From: Actinomyces sp. ZJ308
GTDB taxonomy: Bacteria > Actinomycetota > Actinomycetes > Actinomycetales > Actinomycetaceae
Direction of reading: 5' to 3'
NCBI RefSeq assembly: GCF_011752065.1
Contig: NZ_JAAIJY010000005.1
Coordinates: 1-64,000 of the forward strand
Length of the DNA stretch: 64,000 bases
Part shown: piece by piece, positions 1 to 9,027 of the stretch
Position numbering within the stretch: position 1 is the first letter of the stretch
Layout of the letters: every line of letters starts with the position of its first letter
Made by a program: the position numbers and the translations under genes
The notes under the pieces: generated by a model
The model's database searches: none
Told to the model about the DNA's origin: nothing
The model's input: only the letters and a program-made list of their open reading frames with translations

Positions 1-101
1 CACGCATCACCCAACGAATCCTGGCCCTGACAGCCGCCATCTGGCACAACAGCCTCACCAGCGCGCCTGTCCTACGCTCCCTGACCCCCTACGACCACTA
101 A
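1..101 (+). pseudogene. IS982-family transposase, C-terminal end (5' part lies outside the window)
   Basis: The frame starting at base 3 reads 32 residues ending in ...SLTPYDH and then a TAA at 99-101. The segment ILALTAAIWHN followed by a short variable stretch and a final YDH is, from memory, the typical end of IS982-family transposases, which catalyse cut-and-paste transposition. Only the end is visible, so whether the element is intact cannot be judged. The uvrA start lies 38 nt after the stop, so the element's terminal inverted repeat must fall within roughly 102-138. I could not fix its exact edge. Confidence 0.6.
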
Positions 102-124
102 CCCACCCCTTGGACTTACTCATC

Positions 125-130
125 TAGACT
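125..130 (+). promoter_or_regulatory. -10 hexamer for uvrA, leaderless type
   Basis: TAGACT lies 8 nt before the GTG of uvrA, and no Shine-Dalgarno sequence is visible. No good -35 is visible 16-18 nt upstream, where the sequence belongs to the transposon end. The hexamer may be native or supplied by the element. Confidence 0.45.
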
Positions 131-138
131 CGAATCCC

Positions 139-2985
139 GTGAACGACTCTCTCACCATCCGTGGGGCCCGCGAGCACAATCTCAAGGGCGTCGACCTGGA
201 CCTGCCTCGCGACACGATGATCGTCTTCACCGGCCTGTCCGGCTCGGGCAAGTCCTCCCTCGCCTTCGACACGATCTTCGCCGAGGGACAGCGCCGATAC
301 GTGGAGTCCCTGTCCTCCTACGCCCGCCAGTTCCTGGGCCAGATGGACAAGCCCGACGTCGAGCTCATCGAGGGCCTGAGCCCAGCGGTGTCCATCGACC
401 AGAAGTCCACCTCGCGCAACCCCCGCTCCACGGTGGGCACCGTGACGGAGGTCTACGACTACCTGCGTCTGCTGTACTCGAGGGCCGGGGTACAGCACTG
501 CCCCGTCTGCGACGCGGTCATCTCCTCCCAGACTCCCCAGCAGATCGTCGACCAGGTCCGCTCCCTTCCCGAGGGCACCCGCTTCCAGGTGCTCGCTCCG
601 GTGGTGCGGGGCCGCAAGGGCGAGTACTCCGAGCTGTTCGGCGAGCTGCGCGGACGCGGCTTCAACCGGGTACGTGTCGACGGCGTCTCCGAGCGCCTCG
701 ACAACCCCCCGACCCTCAACAAGCGCCTCAAGCACGACATCGAGGTCATCGTCGATCGTCTCGTCGTCCGTGACGGAATCCGCCAGCGTCTGACCGACTC
801 GGTCGAGACGGCGCTCGCTCTTGCCGAGGGGCTGGTCATCATCGAGCAGGTCGACCTGCCCGAGGACGACCCCGACAGGGAGCGTCGCTACTCCGAGAAG
901 CGCGCCTGTCCCAACGAGCACCCCCTGGCGCTGGACGAGATGGAGCCGCGTACCTTCTCCTTCAACGCACCCTATGGCGCCTGCCCGGCCTGCACGGGCA
1001 TCGGGACCCGGCTCGAGGTGGACCCCGAGCTCGTCGTCCCCGATGAGGAGCTCACCCTGGCCGAGGGCGCCGTCGCCCCCTGGTCGAGTCACCAGAAGTA
1101 CTTCACCCGCCAGCTCGAGGCCCTGGGCAGGGAGCTGTCCTTCGACGTCGACACGCCCTGGCGGGCGCTGCCGGCGCGTGCTCGGGAGGCGATCCTTCGC
1201 GGCAAGGACTACGAGGTCAAGGTCACCTACCGCAACCGCTGGGGGCGCGAGCGCATCTACTCCACCGGCTTCGAGGGTGTGCTCGACTACGTCATGCGCA
1301 AGCACGACGAGACCGAGTCCGACTGGTCCCGTGAGCGCTACCAGGCCTACATGCGCGAGATCCCCTGTCCCGTGTGCGACGGCGCCCGGCTCAAGCCCGA
1401 GGTGCTGGCCGTGCGCGTGGGAGACCTGTCCATCGCCCAGCTGTGCGAGCTGCCCATCAGCGAGGCCCGGGACTTCCTGGCTGAGCTCAACCTCACCGGC
1501 CAGGCCGCCCAGATCGCCGGCAGCGTCCTGACCGAGATCAACGCGCGCCTCGGCTTCCTGGTGGACGTGGGGCTGGACTACCTCAGCCTGGCCCGCGGTG
1601 CGGCCACGCTCTCCGGAGGCGAGGCCCAGCGGATCCGTCTGGCCACCCAGATCGGCTCCGGCCTGGTGGGCGTCCTCTATGTTCTGGACGAGCCCAGCAT
1701 CGGGCTCCACCAGCGCGACAACACCCGTCTCATCGAGACCCTTCAGCGACTCCGGGACCTGGGTAACACGCTCATCGTCGTCGAGCATGATGAGGACACC
1801 ATCCGCTCGGCCGACTGGATCGTCGACATCGGCCCCGGCGCCGGCGAGCTGGGCGGGGAGGTCGTCTACTCCGGTGACGTCGCGGGCCTGGCCGGGGTCG
1901 AGGGCTCCGTCACCGGCGACTACCTGGCCAGGCGGCGTCGGATCGAGATCCCCGCCAAGCGGCGCAAACGTGACAGGAACCGCGAGGTCACCGTCGTCGG
2001 CGGCCGCGAGAACAACCTCAAGGACGTCACCGTGTCCTTTCCGCTCGGCGTGCTCACCGCCGTGACGGGAGTGTCCGGCTCGGGTAAGTCCTCCCTGGTC
2101 AACTCCATCCTCTACCAGGTGCTCGCCAACCGGCTCAACCGTGCCCGCGGTGTTCCCGGAAGGCACAAGACGGTCCGCGGAGTGGAGCACCTCGACAAGG
2201 TCGTCCACGTCGACCAGTCGCCGATCGGACGCACCCCCCGATCCAATCCCGCCACCTACACCGGGGTGTGGGACCACATTCGCAAGATCTTCGCCGCTGT
2301 GCCCGAGTCGAAGGTGCGTGGCTACGGACCCGGGCGCTTCTCCTTCAACGTCAAGGGCGGGCGCTGCGAGTCCTGCAAGGGAGACGGCACGCTCAAGATC
2401 GAGATGAACTTCCTGCCCGACGTCTACGTGCCCTGCGAGGTCTGCCACGGCGCCCGCTACAACCGGGAGACCCTGGAGATCCGTTACAAGGACAAGACTG
2501 TCGCCGACGTCCTGGACATGACCATTCACCAGGCCGCAGAGTTCTTCTCCTCCTCCACAGTCATCTCCCGCCACCTCAACACCCTGGTTGAGGTGGGACT
2601 GGGATACGTGCGCCTGGGACAGTCCGCGACCACGCTCTCCGGCGGTGAGGCCCAGCGCGTCAAGCTCGCCACCGAGCTCCAGCGCCGCTCCACCGGGCGC
2701 ACCATCTACGTCCTCGACGAGCCGACCACCGGGCTGCACTTCGAGGACATCCGCAAGCTGCTCGGGGTGCTCCAGGGCCTGGTGGACAAGGGCAACTCCG
2801 TGGTCGTCATCGAGCACAACCTCGACGTCATCGCCAACGCCGACTGGGTCATCGACATGGGTCCCGAGGGCGGCAAGGGCGGAGGAACCGTCGTCGTCAC
2901 CGGCACGCCGGAGAAGGTCGCGGCCACGGAATCCTCCTACACAGGCCAGTTCCTGGCTCCGATGCTTCGGGACACCCACGGCTGA
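139..2985 (+). CDS. uvrA: Excinuclease ABC subunit A (UvrA)
   Basis: UvrA is the damage-recognition ATPase of UvrABC nucleotide excision repair and loads UvrB on damaged DNA in the cytoplasm. The 948-residue protein has the full family length. It has two ABC ATPase halves: Walker A GLSGSGKS near residues 32-39 and GVSGSGKSS near 644, with ABC signatures LSGGEAQR near 491 and 833. Zinc-finger cysteines include a CESC/CEVC set starting near residue 743. The GTG start gives the usual beginning ([19 protein letters not shown]). There is no Shine-Dalgarno, but a -10-like TAGACT sits 8 nt upstream. The IS982-like remnant directly upstream could have altered its expression. uvrC is about 9 kb downstream and not co-transcribed. 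Confidence 0.97.
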   Translation: MNDSLTIRGAREHNLKGVDLDLPRDTMIVFTGLSGSGKSSLAFDTIFAEGQRRYVESLSSYARQFLGQMDKPDVELIEGLSPAVSIDQKSTSRNPRSTVGTVTEVYDYLRLLYSRAGVQHCPVCDAVISSQTPQQIVDQVRSLPEGTRFQVLAPVVRGRKGEYSELFGELRGRGFNRVRVDGVSERLDNPPTLNKRLKHDIEVIVDRLVVRDGIRQRLTDSVETALALAEGLVIIEQVDLPEDDPDRERRYSEKRACPNEHPLALDEMEPRTFSFNAPYGACPACTGIGTRLEVDPELVVPDEELTLAEGAVAPWSSHQKYFTRQLEALGRELSFDVDTPWRALPARAREAILRGKDYEVKVTYRNRWGRERIYSTGFEGVLDYVMRKHDETESDWSRERYQAYMREIPCPVCDGARLKPEVLAVRVGDLSIAQLCELPISEARDFLAELNLTGQAAQIAGSVLTEINARLGFLVDVGLDYLSLARGAATLSGGEAQRIRLATQIGSGLVGVLYVLDEPSIGLHQRDNTRLIETLQRLRDLGNTLIVVEHDEDTIRSADWIVDIGPGAGELGGEVVYSGDVAGLAGVEGSVTGDYLARRRRIEIPAKRRKRDRNREVTVVGGRENNLKDVTVSFPLGVLTAVTGVSGSGKSSLVNSILYQVLANRLNRARGVPGRHKTVRGVEHLDKVVHVDQSPIGRTPRSNPATYTGVWDHIRKIFAAVPESKVRGYGPGRFSFNVKGGRCESCKGDGTLKIEMNFLPDVYVPCEVCHGARYNRETLEIRYKDKTVADVLDMTIHQAAEFFSSSTVISRHLNTLVEVGLGYVRLGQSATTLSGGEAQRVKLATELQRRSTGRTIYVLDEPTTGLHFEDIRKLLGVLQGLVDKGNSVVVIEHNLDVIANADWVIDMGPEGGKGGGTVVVTGTPEKVAATESSYTGQFLAPMLRDTHG

Positions 2986-3030
2986 GCCGCGGGTGGCGCT
3001 GAGCTGACGAGGCCAGCGGGTGGTTCGGTG

Positions 3031-5763
3031 TCAGGGCCGGCTGCGGCCTTCCGCTCTCTTCGCCCGCTCGCGGTGCTGCTCCTGCGCGTAGCGGTTGTAG
3101 AGCAGCGAGAGGATGAAGCAGATGATGCCCGCGGCAGCCAGCGAGATGACCCGAATCATCGAGTTCTGCGAGGCCGCGTCCACGGCGGCGAGCTTGAGGA
3201 CGGACAGGAGTACCAGGGTCAGTCCGTAGTGGCGCAGGATCGTCAGGTGCGCCTTGAACCCGAAGACGATGCAGGCCCCGCCGGTCAGCAGCACCAGCAC
3301 CGACATGAGCACCGAGCCCGGACCGATGCTGGTTGCCACCATGACCGAGAGCCACATGAGCAGAGAGTTCCCGACAGCCAGGCTCAGGCACACCTCTGTG
3401 CGCCGCCCCCAGGGGAGCAGGATCCACGTGGCACCGGCCCCCAGTCCCAGGGCGACGGCCACCAACGCTAGGGTCCAGGCCGTCGAGGTCAGGTCCTCCG
3501 CCCACGACAGCGTCACGGTGGCACTGATGGCGATGATCCCCGAGACGATCCAGGACGGGGCCGGTGCCCCGGCCAGTGAGCTGTGCGGGTCGGGCAGGGC
3601 CTCGCCGTGGGGACCCACCCTGTAGCGGGCTCCTCGGCTCTGGCCGCTGAGCACCCGAAGGGGGGTGGCACCGCTCGAGAAGGCCCCCAGGGCGATGAAG
3701 GCGATCAGGACCAGGCCTGGAACCATGTGCAGGCCCGCCCGGGCGTTCGGGGAGTCATTCACAAGGCCCCTTGCGAGGAACGGAGTGAGAACCGCGAGGT
3801 TGAAGACGATAGCCGCCAGTGCCAGTCGCAGGGCCACAAGCCGCGGCTGAACCTGTGACGGCGCAGGTGCAGGTGCAGGCATGCTGCGCGCGGCCCGATC
3901 GCCGAGGCCCTCTGTCACAGCCACCAGGAGTACGGAGACCGCAACGGCGGTGATGAGCGACAGGATCTCGGCACGGGAGTAAGCGATGTCGGGGAGTGTG
4001 AGGATCGGAGCGGTACCGAGGAGGGCCAGGATCGGAGCCGGTTCCACCCGGCCGCCCACGACAGCAGGCAGGAAGCAGAGCATCGCGGTCACGACCACGA
4101 AGAGATAGACGCGGGGGTCGTTGACGATCGCCATTCCCACCAGTGCGAAGGGGAAGAAGGACGCCTCGTGGCCGATCGCCATGGCGCTGCGCCACGGGTC
4201 GGGGCTGTGGGGTATGAGGGAAGCGAGCGCCGCTACGGCCAGCAGGAGGAGCTCGAGAATGAAGGTGGCGATGACAGCGGAGTGCGTCAGCTCGAGGCCC
4301 ACCTGCTCCGTCAGCAGGTTCCTGTAGGCCACCAGGAGTGCCGCGGCGGCCAGGGCCCAGTCCCAGCCTGCCGCCCGGACACCGGTACTCCACAGACCTC
4401 TGCTTGCGTGCATCGTCTGGCAGACCAGCAGCAGGCACAGAGCCATCACGGTAGCGGTGCCACCGACTGGGGAGATGCGCAGCATCGGCCTGATCGGCGC
4501 GAAGACGAGCGCGACCACAGTCGCCGCCAATGATGTCACCGGATACCAGGCAGCCAGGCGCATCCGCTGCGTACCCCGCGAGAGGAACCCGCAGGTGAGT
4601 GCCAGGACCGCGACGTAGACGCCGATCATCAGCCAGGTGACGATCGCGGAGCTCGGCTGATGCGTCACATGGTTGACCGCGAAGCCGATGGTCACCAGGG
4701 CGCCGATGGTGGAGACGACCGCGGTGAACAGCACCCGTGTCAGATGGGATACGACCAGCAGCACGAGCCCCCAGCAGGCCATGAGGCCCAGAGCGGGCTC
4801 CGGGCTGAACATCCCGTCCAGAAGGACTGCTCCCACGATGGAGACGAAGCCGAGCCCGCCACCGGTTCCCGTGATAGTCGCCGCGGCGACCCGGTAACGG
4901 GGCCGGCTGGTCCCCAGGCGGGCGCCGGCTGCCGTCATCGCCACCGCGATCAGTGCCAGAGCCAGGATCTTGACCGGGTCGGGAATGGAGTCCCACACAA
5001 GGGCCAGAAGACTGACCCCTGCGGACAGGACGAGCACCGCAGCGGCGCCGGAGAGCAGATAGCGCCCGAGGTTGCCCTCCCGCACCGTCCGCTGTACCCA
5101 ACTGGGGATCTCGCCGGCATCGGTGGCACCCATGATGCCACGACCAGCGGGCTCCTCCTGAAATGACTGCGGCCCGGGGACGGCAGTGGACGGGGCGGGT
5201 GCATGTCCCGTTGAACCGGGGCTCGTCCAGGACTCGGCGGAGTGCTCGGGAGCGATGCGGCTGGGCTCCTCATGACGTTGAGCCGTCGGCTGCTCGGATT
5301 CTGGGGTGCCGGGCGAGTCGGAGCTCTGTACCGGAGCGGTCCGCCCAGTCTCTTCATCCTTCATGGCCTCGTCCTCGACGATTCGTGCCAAGGACGGGGG
5401 CGTGGGCAGATCCTGATGAGGAACCTCGATGATGGTGCTCGTCGCAGGGCTGCCCGCCAGAGGCGATGTCACCGCCGTAGGTGAGTCCGCGCTGGGCCGA
5501 GGCACGGCGACGTCGTCACTGACATCAGTGACATCATGCGTGACATCAGTGACGACCATGCCGGTCTCAGCAGCCGCAGAGGAGGGGGCGCGATAGGTGC
5601 TTCTCTCCGTCATGGGCCGCCCACCTTCCGCCCGCGCCGGACCGCCGGCGGTGTAGGTCAGCCAGGTGACGCGTTGTGCAACCCAGTCGATCTTCTTCTC
5701 GATGAGGTCCAGTCTCTGCAGGAGCAGAGTGATATTCGGACCCGCATTGGGTGGGGTGGGCAT
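3031..5763 (-). CDS. DUF2339-type polytopic membrane protein
   Basis: The 910-residue protein has a short N-terminal amphipathic or coiled segment (about residues 10-36, LLLQRLDLIEKKIDWVAQRV). A Ser/Thr/Pro-rich, probably disordered region follows to about residue 200, then about twenty hydrophobic helices to the C-terminus. This matches the DUF2339 family of large membrane proteins, whose function is not known to me. The ATG at 5763 is chosen because GAGGAG lies 7 nt upstream. The open frame continues 61 codons further, but that extension is low-quality sequence. The gene converges on uvrA with a 45-bp gap. The linker contains a DNA micro-repeat encoding DVTxDVTDV (5515-5553). Confidence 0.8.
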   Translation of the reverse strand: MPTPPNAGPNITLLLQRLDLIEKKIDWVAQRVTWLTYTAGGPARAEGGRPMTERSTYRAPSSAAAETGMVVTDVTHDVTDVSDDVAVPRPSADSPTAVTSPLAGSPATSTIIEVPHQDLPTPPSLARIVEDEAMKDEETGRTAPVQSSDSPGTPESEQPTAQRHEEPSRIAPEHSAESWTSPGSTGHAPAPSTAVPGPQSFQEEPAGRGIMGATDAGEIPSWVQRTVREGNLGRYLLSGAAAVLVLSAGVSLLALVWDSIPDPVKILALALIAVAMTAAGARLGTSRPRYRVAAATITGTGGGLGFVSIVGAVLLDGMFSPEPALGLMACWGLVLLVVSHLTRVLFTAVVSTIGALVTIGFAVNHVTHQPSSAIVTWLMIGVYVAVLALTCGFLSRGTQRMRLAAWYPVTSLAATVVALVFAPIRPMLRISPVGGTATVMALCLLLVCQTMHASRGLWSTGVRAAGWDWALAAAALLVAYRNLLTEQVGLELTHSAVIATFILELLLLAVAALASLIPHSPDPWRSAMAIGHEASFFPFALVGMAIVNDPRVYLFVVVTAMLCFLPAVVGGRVEPAPILALLGTAPILTLPDIAYSRAEILSLITAVAVSVLLVAVTEGLGDRAARSMPAPAPAPSQVQPRLVALRLALAAIVFNLAVLTPFLARGLVNDSPNARAGLHMVPGLVLIAFIALGAFSSGATPLRVLSGQSRGARYRVGPHGEALPDPHSSLAGAPAPSWIVSGIIAISATVTLSWAEDLTSTAWTLALVAVALGLGAGATWILLPWGRRTEVCLSLAVGNSLLMWLSVMVATSIGPGSVLMSVLVLLTGGACIVFGFKAHLTILRHYGLTLVLLSVLKLAAVDAASQNSMIRVISLAAAGIICFILSLLYNRYAQEQHRERAKRAEGRSRP

Positions 5764-5976
5764 GGCGGTTCTCCTCGTCACTCGGGGCCTGACAGGAAGC
5801 AGCTCGTCACTCAACCGGTTCAAACGAGAATAGGGGGCGAAGCCGAGGCGCGGTAGGGGAAATGCTCCCCTGTGGATAATCCGCTGAGACTGCGAGGGCG
5901 CTGGCAGCTCCTTCGCAAACGAACAGAGTCGAACAAACTGCCCCAAGAACGGCCAGCCTGAGTTAGGCTACGCGTC

Positions 5977-7353
5977 ATGAGCGAGAACGGACTCACTGCT
6001 GCCCAGCACAAGATGCGCGACGCAGGCGTCGCCGAGCAGGCCATCACGGTCTTCACGCACTACTACCAGTCCCTGGAGGCCGGAGCCACGGGACTCATTC
6101 CCGAGGAGACTATTGAGCCGCTGACGCAGATCGATTCCCTCGCCGACGTCGAAGTCAGTGAGGAGGCGGCCAAGGAGGCGTTGAGCAGGACAGTCCTCAT
6201 CCGTCTCAACGGGGGGCTGGGGACCTCCATGGGTCTGGATCGTGCCAAGTCCCTCCTCCCGGTGCGTGACGGCAAGACCTTCCTCGATCTGCTGGTCGAC
6301 CAGGTCGCGGCGGCCCGCCGGCGCTATGGGGTGAGTCTGCCGCTGATCCTCATGAACTCCTTCCGCACCCGCGAGGACTCGCTGGAGGTGCTGGCCGGGC
6401 ACCCCGACATCCAGGTCGACGGCCTGCCCCTGGACTTCCTGCAGAACCGGGAGCCCAAGCTTCGTGCCGACGATCTGAGCCCGGTGGAGTGGGAGGCCGA
6501 CCCCGAGCTCGAGTGGTGCCCACCGGGGCACGGCGACATCTACACGGCGCTGCTCGCCTCCGGCCTGCTCGACGCACTCCTGGACAAGGGGTACCGGTAC
6601 GCCATGACCGCCAACTCGGACAATCTCGGGGCGGCGCCGTCGGCCAGGATCGCCGGCTGGTTCGCGGCCTCGGGCGCCCCCTACGCCCCGGAGATGTGCC
6701 GTCGCACGCCGGCCGATGTCAAGGGTGGGCACCTGGCCGTGCGCAAGAGCGACGGGCGCATCATCCTGCGGGACACGGCGCAGACGCCCGATGACCAGAT
6801 GCACTACTTCACCGATCAGTTCCGCCACCCCTTCTTCCACACCAACAACCTGTGGTTCGACCTCAAGGTGCTGCGCGACACCCTCAGCGAGAGGGAGGGG
6901 ATCCTCGGGCTGCCGCTCATCAGGAACAGCAAGACCGTCGATCCCGCGGACTCCTCCTCGACACCGGTCATCCAGCTGGAGACCGCCATGGGGGCTGCGG
7001 TGGAGGCCTTCGAGGGCGCGACCGCCATCGAGGTTCCCCGTTCCCGGTTCCTGCCGGTCAAGACCACCAACGACCTGCTGCTCGTACGCTCGGACGTCTA
7101 CGAGGTCGACGACGACGGCCTGCTGCAGATGGTCCCGGAGCGCGCCTGCACCGTGAGTCTCGACCCCCGCTTCTACAAGAAGATCCAGGACTTCGAGGCC
7201 CGGTTCCCGGACGGTGTTCCCTCGATCAAGGACGCGCAGTCGTTGACCGTGGAGGGAGACTGGGCCTTCGGCGGCGACGTCGTCGCCACCGGTGAGGCGC
7301 ACGTGGGGCAGGAGGGCTCGCCCGGAAAGATCGCCGACGGCGCCCGGATCTGA
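5977..7353 (+). CDS. UTP--glucose-1-phosphate uridylyltransferase, UDPGP family
   Basis: This enzyme makes UDP-glucose from UTP and glucose-1-phosphate for cell-surface glycans and galactose metabolism. The 458-residue protein carries the nucleotide-binding loop LNGGLGTSMG followed by the K in DRAKSLLPV. Later come MTANSDNLGA and KTTNDLLLVRSDVY. These mark the eukaryotic-like UDPGP family rather than the short bacterial GalU family. There is no Shine-Dalgarno: TAGGCT at 5964-5969 lies 7 nt before the ATG, so the mRNA is probably leaderless. A clear hairpin terminator follows at 7394. Confidence 0.9.
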   Translation: MSENGLTAAQHKMRDAGVAEQAITVFTHYYQSLEAGATGLIPEETIEPLTQIDSLADVEVSEEAAKEALSRTVLIRLNGGLGTSMGLDRAKSLLPVRDGKTFLDLLVDQVAAARRRYGVSLPLILMNSFRTREDSLEVLAGHPDIQVDGLPLDFLQNREPKLRADDLSPVEWEADPELEWCPPGHGDIYTALLASGLLDALLDKGYRYAMTANSDNLGAAPSARIAGWFAASGAPYAPEMCRRTPADVKGGHLAVRKSDGRIILRDTAQTPDDQMHYFTDQFRHPFFHTNNLWFDLKVLRDTLSEREGILGLPLIRNSKTVDPADSSSTPVIQLETAMGAAVEAFEGATAIEVPRSRFLPVKTTNDLLLVRSDVYEVDDDGLLQMVPERACTVSLDPRFYKKIQDFEARFPDGVPSIKDAQSLTVEGDWAFGGDVVATGEAHVGQEGSPGKIADGARI

Positions 7354-7393
7354 TTGCTCGCCGGAGACCGCCTCTGGGCGACTCCGATCGGGC

Positions 7394-7428
7394 GGGGCTC
7401 CGGTCTTCACGGCCGGAGCCCCGTTTCT
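7394..7428 (+). terminator. Rho-independent terminator after the uridylyltransferase gene
   Basis: Ten-base arms GGGGCTCCGG and CCGGAGCCCC surround a 9-nt loop, and a short GTTTCT tract follows. Confidence 0.75.
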
Positions 7429-7481
7429 GAGTGCCTGGCGCTTGTGGGCCAGTGAGAGTGAGCGAGAGTGAGAAAAGGAAA

Positions 7482-7511
7482 CGTCCGTCATTCCTCGAGG
7501 AATGACGGACG
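7482..7511 (-). terminator. Perfect 30-bp palindrome, terminator of tRNA-Val(CAC)
   Basis: Two perfect 15-nt arms meet at CTCGAG, with first arm CGTCCGTCATTCCTC. On the minus strand the hairpin is followed by TTTCCTTTTC, which fits a terminator 18 nt after the tRNA. On the plus strand it would lie just after the uridylyltransferase terminator. Confidence 0.7.
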
Positions 7512-7528
7512 CAGCACGTGTGGTCCGG

Positions 7529-7601
7529 TGGGCGATACTGGAATCGAACCAGTGACCTCCTCGGTGTGAACGAGGCGCTCTAACCCCTGAGCCAATCGCC
7601 C
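7529..7601 (-). tRNA. tRNA-Val (anticodon CAC)
   Basis: A complete cloverleaf of 73 nt reads on the minus strand. The acceptor is GGGCGAT paired with ATCGCCC, with discriminator A. The anticodon arm is CCTCG-TTCACAC-CGAGG (anticodon CAC) and the T arm is ACTGG-TTCGATT-CCAGT. CCA is not encoded. The gene is divergent from the tRNA-Gly/Cys/Val group. Confidence 0.93.
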
Positions 7602-7613
7602 GGTGCGGCGCTA

Positions 7614-7643
7614 ACCATAGCCAGGCTTGCGGCTCCGGAGCAA
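7614..7643 (-). promoter_or_regulatory. Promoter of tRNA-Val(CAC)
   Basis: On the minus strand TTGCTC (7643-7638), an 18-nt spacer and TATGGT (7619-7614) form a plausible housekeeping sigma promoter about 12 nt before the tRNA. Confidence 0.5.
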
Positions 7644-7679
7644 ACGGCTGTTCGGTGAGGTGAATCACCGCTATGCTGT

Positions 7680-7710
7680 TTGCCTGTCGGCGCGATCGTG
7701 ATGCTATGGT
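7680..7710 (+). promoter_or_regulatory. Promoter of the tRNA Gly-Cys-Val group
   Basis: TATGGT at 7705-7710 matches the -10 of the divergent tRNA gene. The best -35 is TTGCCT at 7680-7685 with a long 19-nt spacer, so only the -10 is reasonably sure. Confidence 0.4.
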
Positions 7711-7752
7711 TTTCCAGCACCGAGCGGTTCGGCCGGACCGCGAGGAGAATAT

Positions 7753-7825
7753 GCGGATGTGGCTCAGTTGGTAGAGCATCACCTTGCCAAGGTGAGGGTC
7801 GCGGGTTCGAGTCCCGTCATCCGCT
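7753..7825 (+). tRNA. tRNA-Gly (anticodon GCC)
   Basis: The acceptor GCGGATG pairs with CATCCGC, with discriminator T. The anticodon arm is TCACC-TTGCCAA-GGTGA (anticodon GCC) and the T arm is GCGGG-TTCGAGT-CCCGT. First of three tRNAs in a row. Confidence 0.95.
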
Positions 7826-7861
7826 CCGAGGAGCCGGGAGCGCCCAGCCCCAGCATCTCAT

Positions 7862-7932
7862 GGTGGGTTGGCCGAGAGGTTAGGCACCGGCCTGCAAAGC
7901 CGTTGACACCGGTTCGAATCCGGTACCCACCT
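7862..7932 (+). tRNA. tRNA-Cys (anticodon GCA)
   Basis: The acceptor GGTGGGT pairs with ACCCACC, with discriminator T as expected for Cys. The anticodon loop is CTGCAAA (anticodon GCA). It lies 36 nt after tRNA-Gly and one nucleotide before the next tRNA. Confidence 0.95.
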
Positions 7933-7933
7933 C

Positions 7934-8008
7934 GGGCGATTGGCGCAGCGGTAGCGCGCTTCCCTGACACGGAAGAGGTCACTGGTTCGAACCCAGTATC
8001 GCCCACCA
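7934..8008 (+). tRNA. tRNA-Val (anticodon GAC), CCA encoded
   Basis: The acceptor GGGCGAT pairs with ATCGCCC. The anticodon arm is CTTCC-CTGACAC-GGAAG (anticodon GAC) and the T arm is ACTGG-TTCGAAC-CCAGT. The 3' CCA is encoded at 8006-8008, unlike in the neighbouring tRNAs. Confidence 0.95.
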
Positions 8009-8011
8009 CGT

Positions 8012-8045
8012 ACGAAGGCCTGAGCCGTTGAGCTCAGGCCTTCGT
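8012..8045. terminator. Hairpin shared by the tRNA group and the convergent HAD gene
   Basis: Thirteen-base arms (ACGAAGGCCTGAG at 8012-8024 and CTCAGGCCTTCGT at 8033-8045) surround an 8-nt loop. There is no T tract. Its place between convergent units suggests a two-way terminator. Confidence 0.6.
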
Positions 8046-8057
8046 CGTCGCGGATGG

Positions 8058-8921
8058 TCACCCAGCCAGCCCGAGACGCTCAAAGGCCCTGGCCAGGCCG
8101 TCGGCCTCGACGTCGTCGGTGACCAAGTCGGCCGCCTCCTTGACCGCCGGCGACCCGTTGCCCATCGCCACCCCCGTACCGCAGTACTCCAGCATCTCGA
8201 TGTCAACGGTCGCATCGCCGAAGGCCACCGCTTGCCGCCTGTCTGCGTCGCGGTGGGCCAGCAGCACGTCAATGGCGTGCCGTTTGGACACGCCCGCACA
8301 GCTCGCATCGCCGAAGAGCGGCTCATGACTGCTCCCGCCCCAGGACCCGATGACCAGGCCCGGGAGCTCTCGGTGCGCTGCGGCCAGATCAACGTCGGGT
8401 GAGGCCAGCAGAAAGCTGATCTTGTTGACATCATCGCGCACCAGCTCATCGGTGAAGACCATTCCTGGGAACACATCGTCGACCTCCATGCTGCTCGCAC
8501 CTGCCGCGCCCTTTCCGGCGGCGTAGGCGCGGATCGCGGGCCGCGCCGTCTCTCGGAAGGTGCCAGGGGCGTACAGTCCCGAGTTCGCCTCGAGATAGAA
8601 GTCCAGGCCCCTCCTCCTCAGCCAGGAGACGATCTTCTCGCACTGCGCCCTTGAGAGGTGCTGATGAAGGAGAACCTCGCCGTCATCCTCCACGTAGGCG
8701 CCGTTACCTCCGATCATCCCGTCCAGCCCGATCCGCCAGATCGTCTCCGGCATCTCTGCGCGCGAGCGCCCTGTGCACACGTAGACGCGGTGACCGGAGT
8801 CTCTGGCCTCTCTGATGGCCCGGACCGCGGAGTCGGGCAGGACGTTGCTGTACGTGACGAGCGTGCCATCAACGTCGAGAAACACCGTGCGGGGAACGGA
8901 TGCAGGGGCGGCGGTGCTCAT
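8058..8921 (-). CDS. HAD-superfamily phosphatase, Cof type
   Basis: The 287-residue protein belongs to the Cof-like HAD hydrolases, which dephosphorylate small phosphorylated metabolites. Motif I is LDVDGT with nucleophile and acid Asp16/Asp18, motif II is CTGRS, and motif IV is FGDATVDIEMLEY near the C-terminus with the typical VAMGNG after it. The ATG at 8921 is chosen because AAGGAGG lies 6 nt upstream. A longer open frame (51 more codons) has no support. The substrate cannot be read from the sequence. It stands divergent from uvrC. Confidence 0.85.
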   Translation of the reverse strand: MSTAAPASVPRTVFLDVDGTLVTYSNVLPDSAVRAIREARDSGHRVYVCTGRSRAEMPETIWRIGLDGMIGGNGAYVEDDGEVLLHQHLSRAQCEKIVSWLRRRGLDFYLEANSGLYAPGTFRETARPAIRAYAAGKGAAGASSMEVDDVFPGMVFTDELVRDDVNKISFLLASPDVDLAAAHRELPGLVIGSWGGSSHEPLFGDASCAGVSKRHAIDVLLAHRDADRRQAVAFGDATVDIEMLEYCGTGVAMGNGSPAVKEAADLVTDDVEADGLARAFERLGLAG

Positions 8922-9027
8922 CGGATCCTCCTTGGTGAACCCGTCACCGGGCGGCGGTGGAATCGTCCCAGCCCGCGCGGCCGGGGCGTGTCGTGCATGA
9001 GGTCGGATGGCGTCTACCCTAACGGGC

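Noticed and set aside
124-2979. 951-codon ORF on the minus strand opposite uvrA
   Set aside because: It mirrors uvrA codon phase and is rich in Asp/Gly/Val/Leu as expected for antisense of high-GC coding DNA. It has no domain or ribosome binding site.
7680-8061. Short ORFs on both strands over the tRNA group
   Set aside because: They are translations of tRNA sequences.
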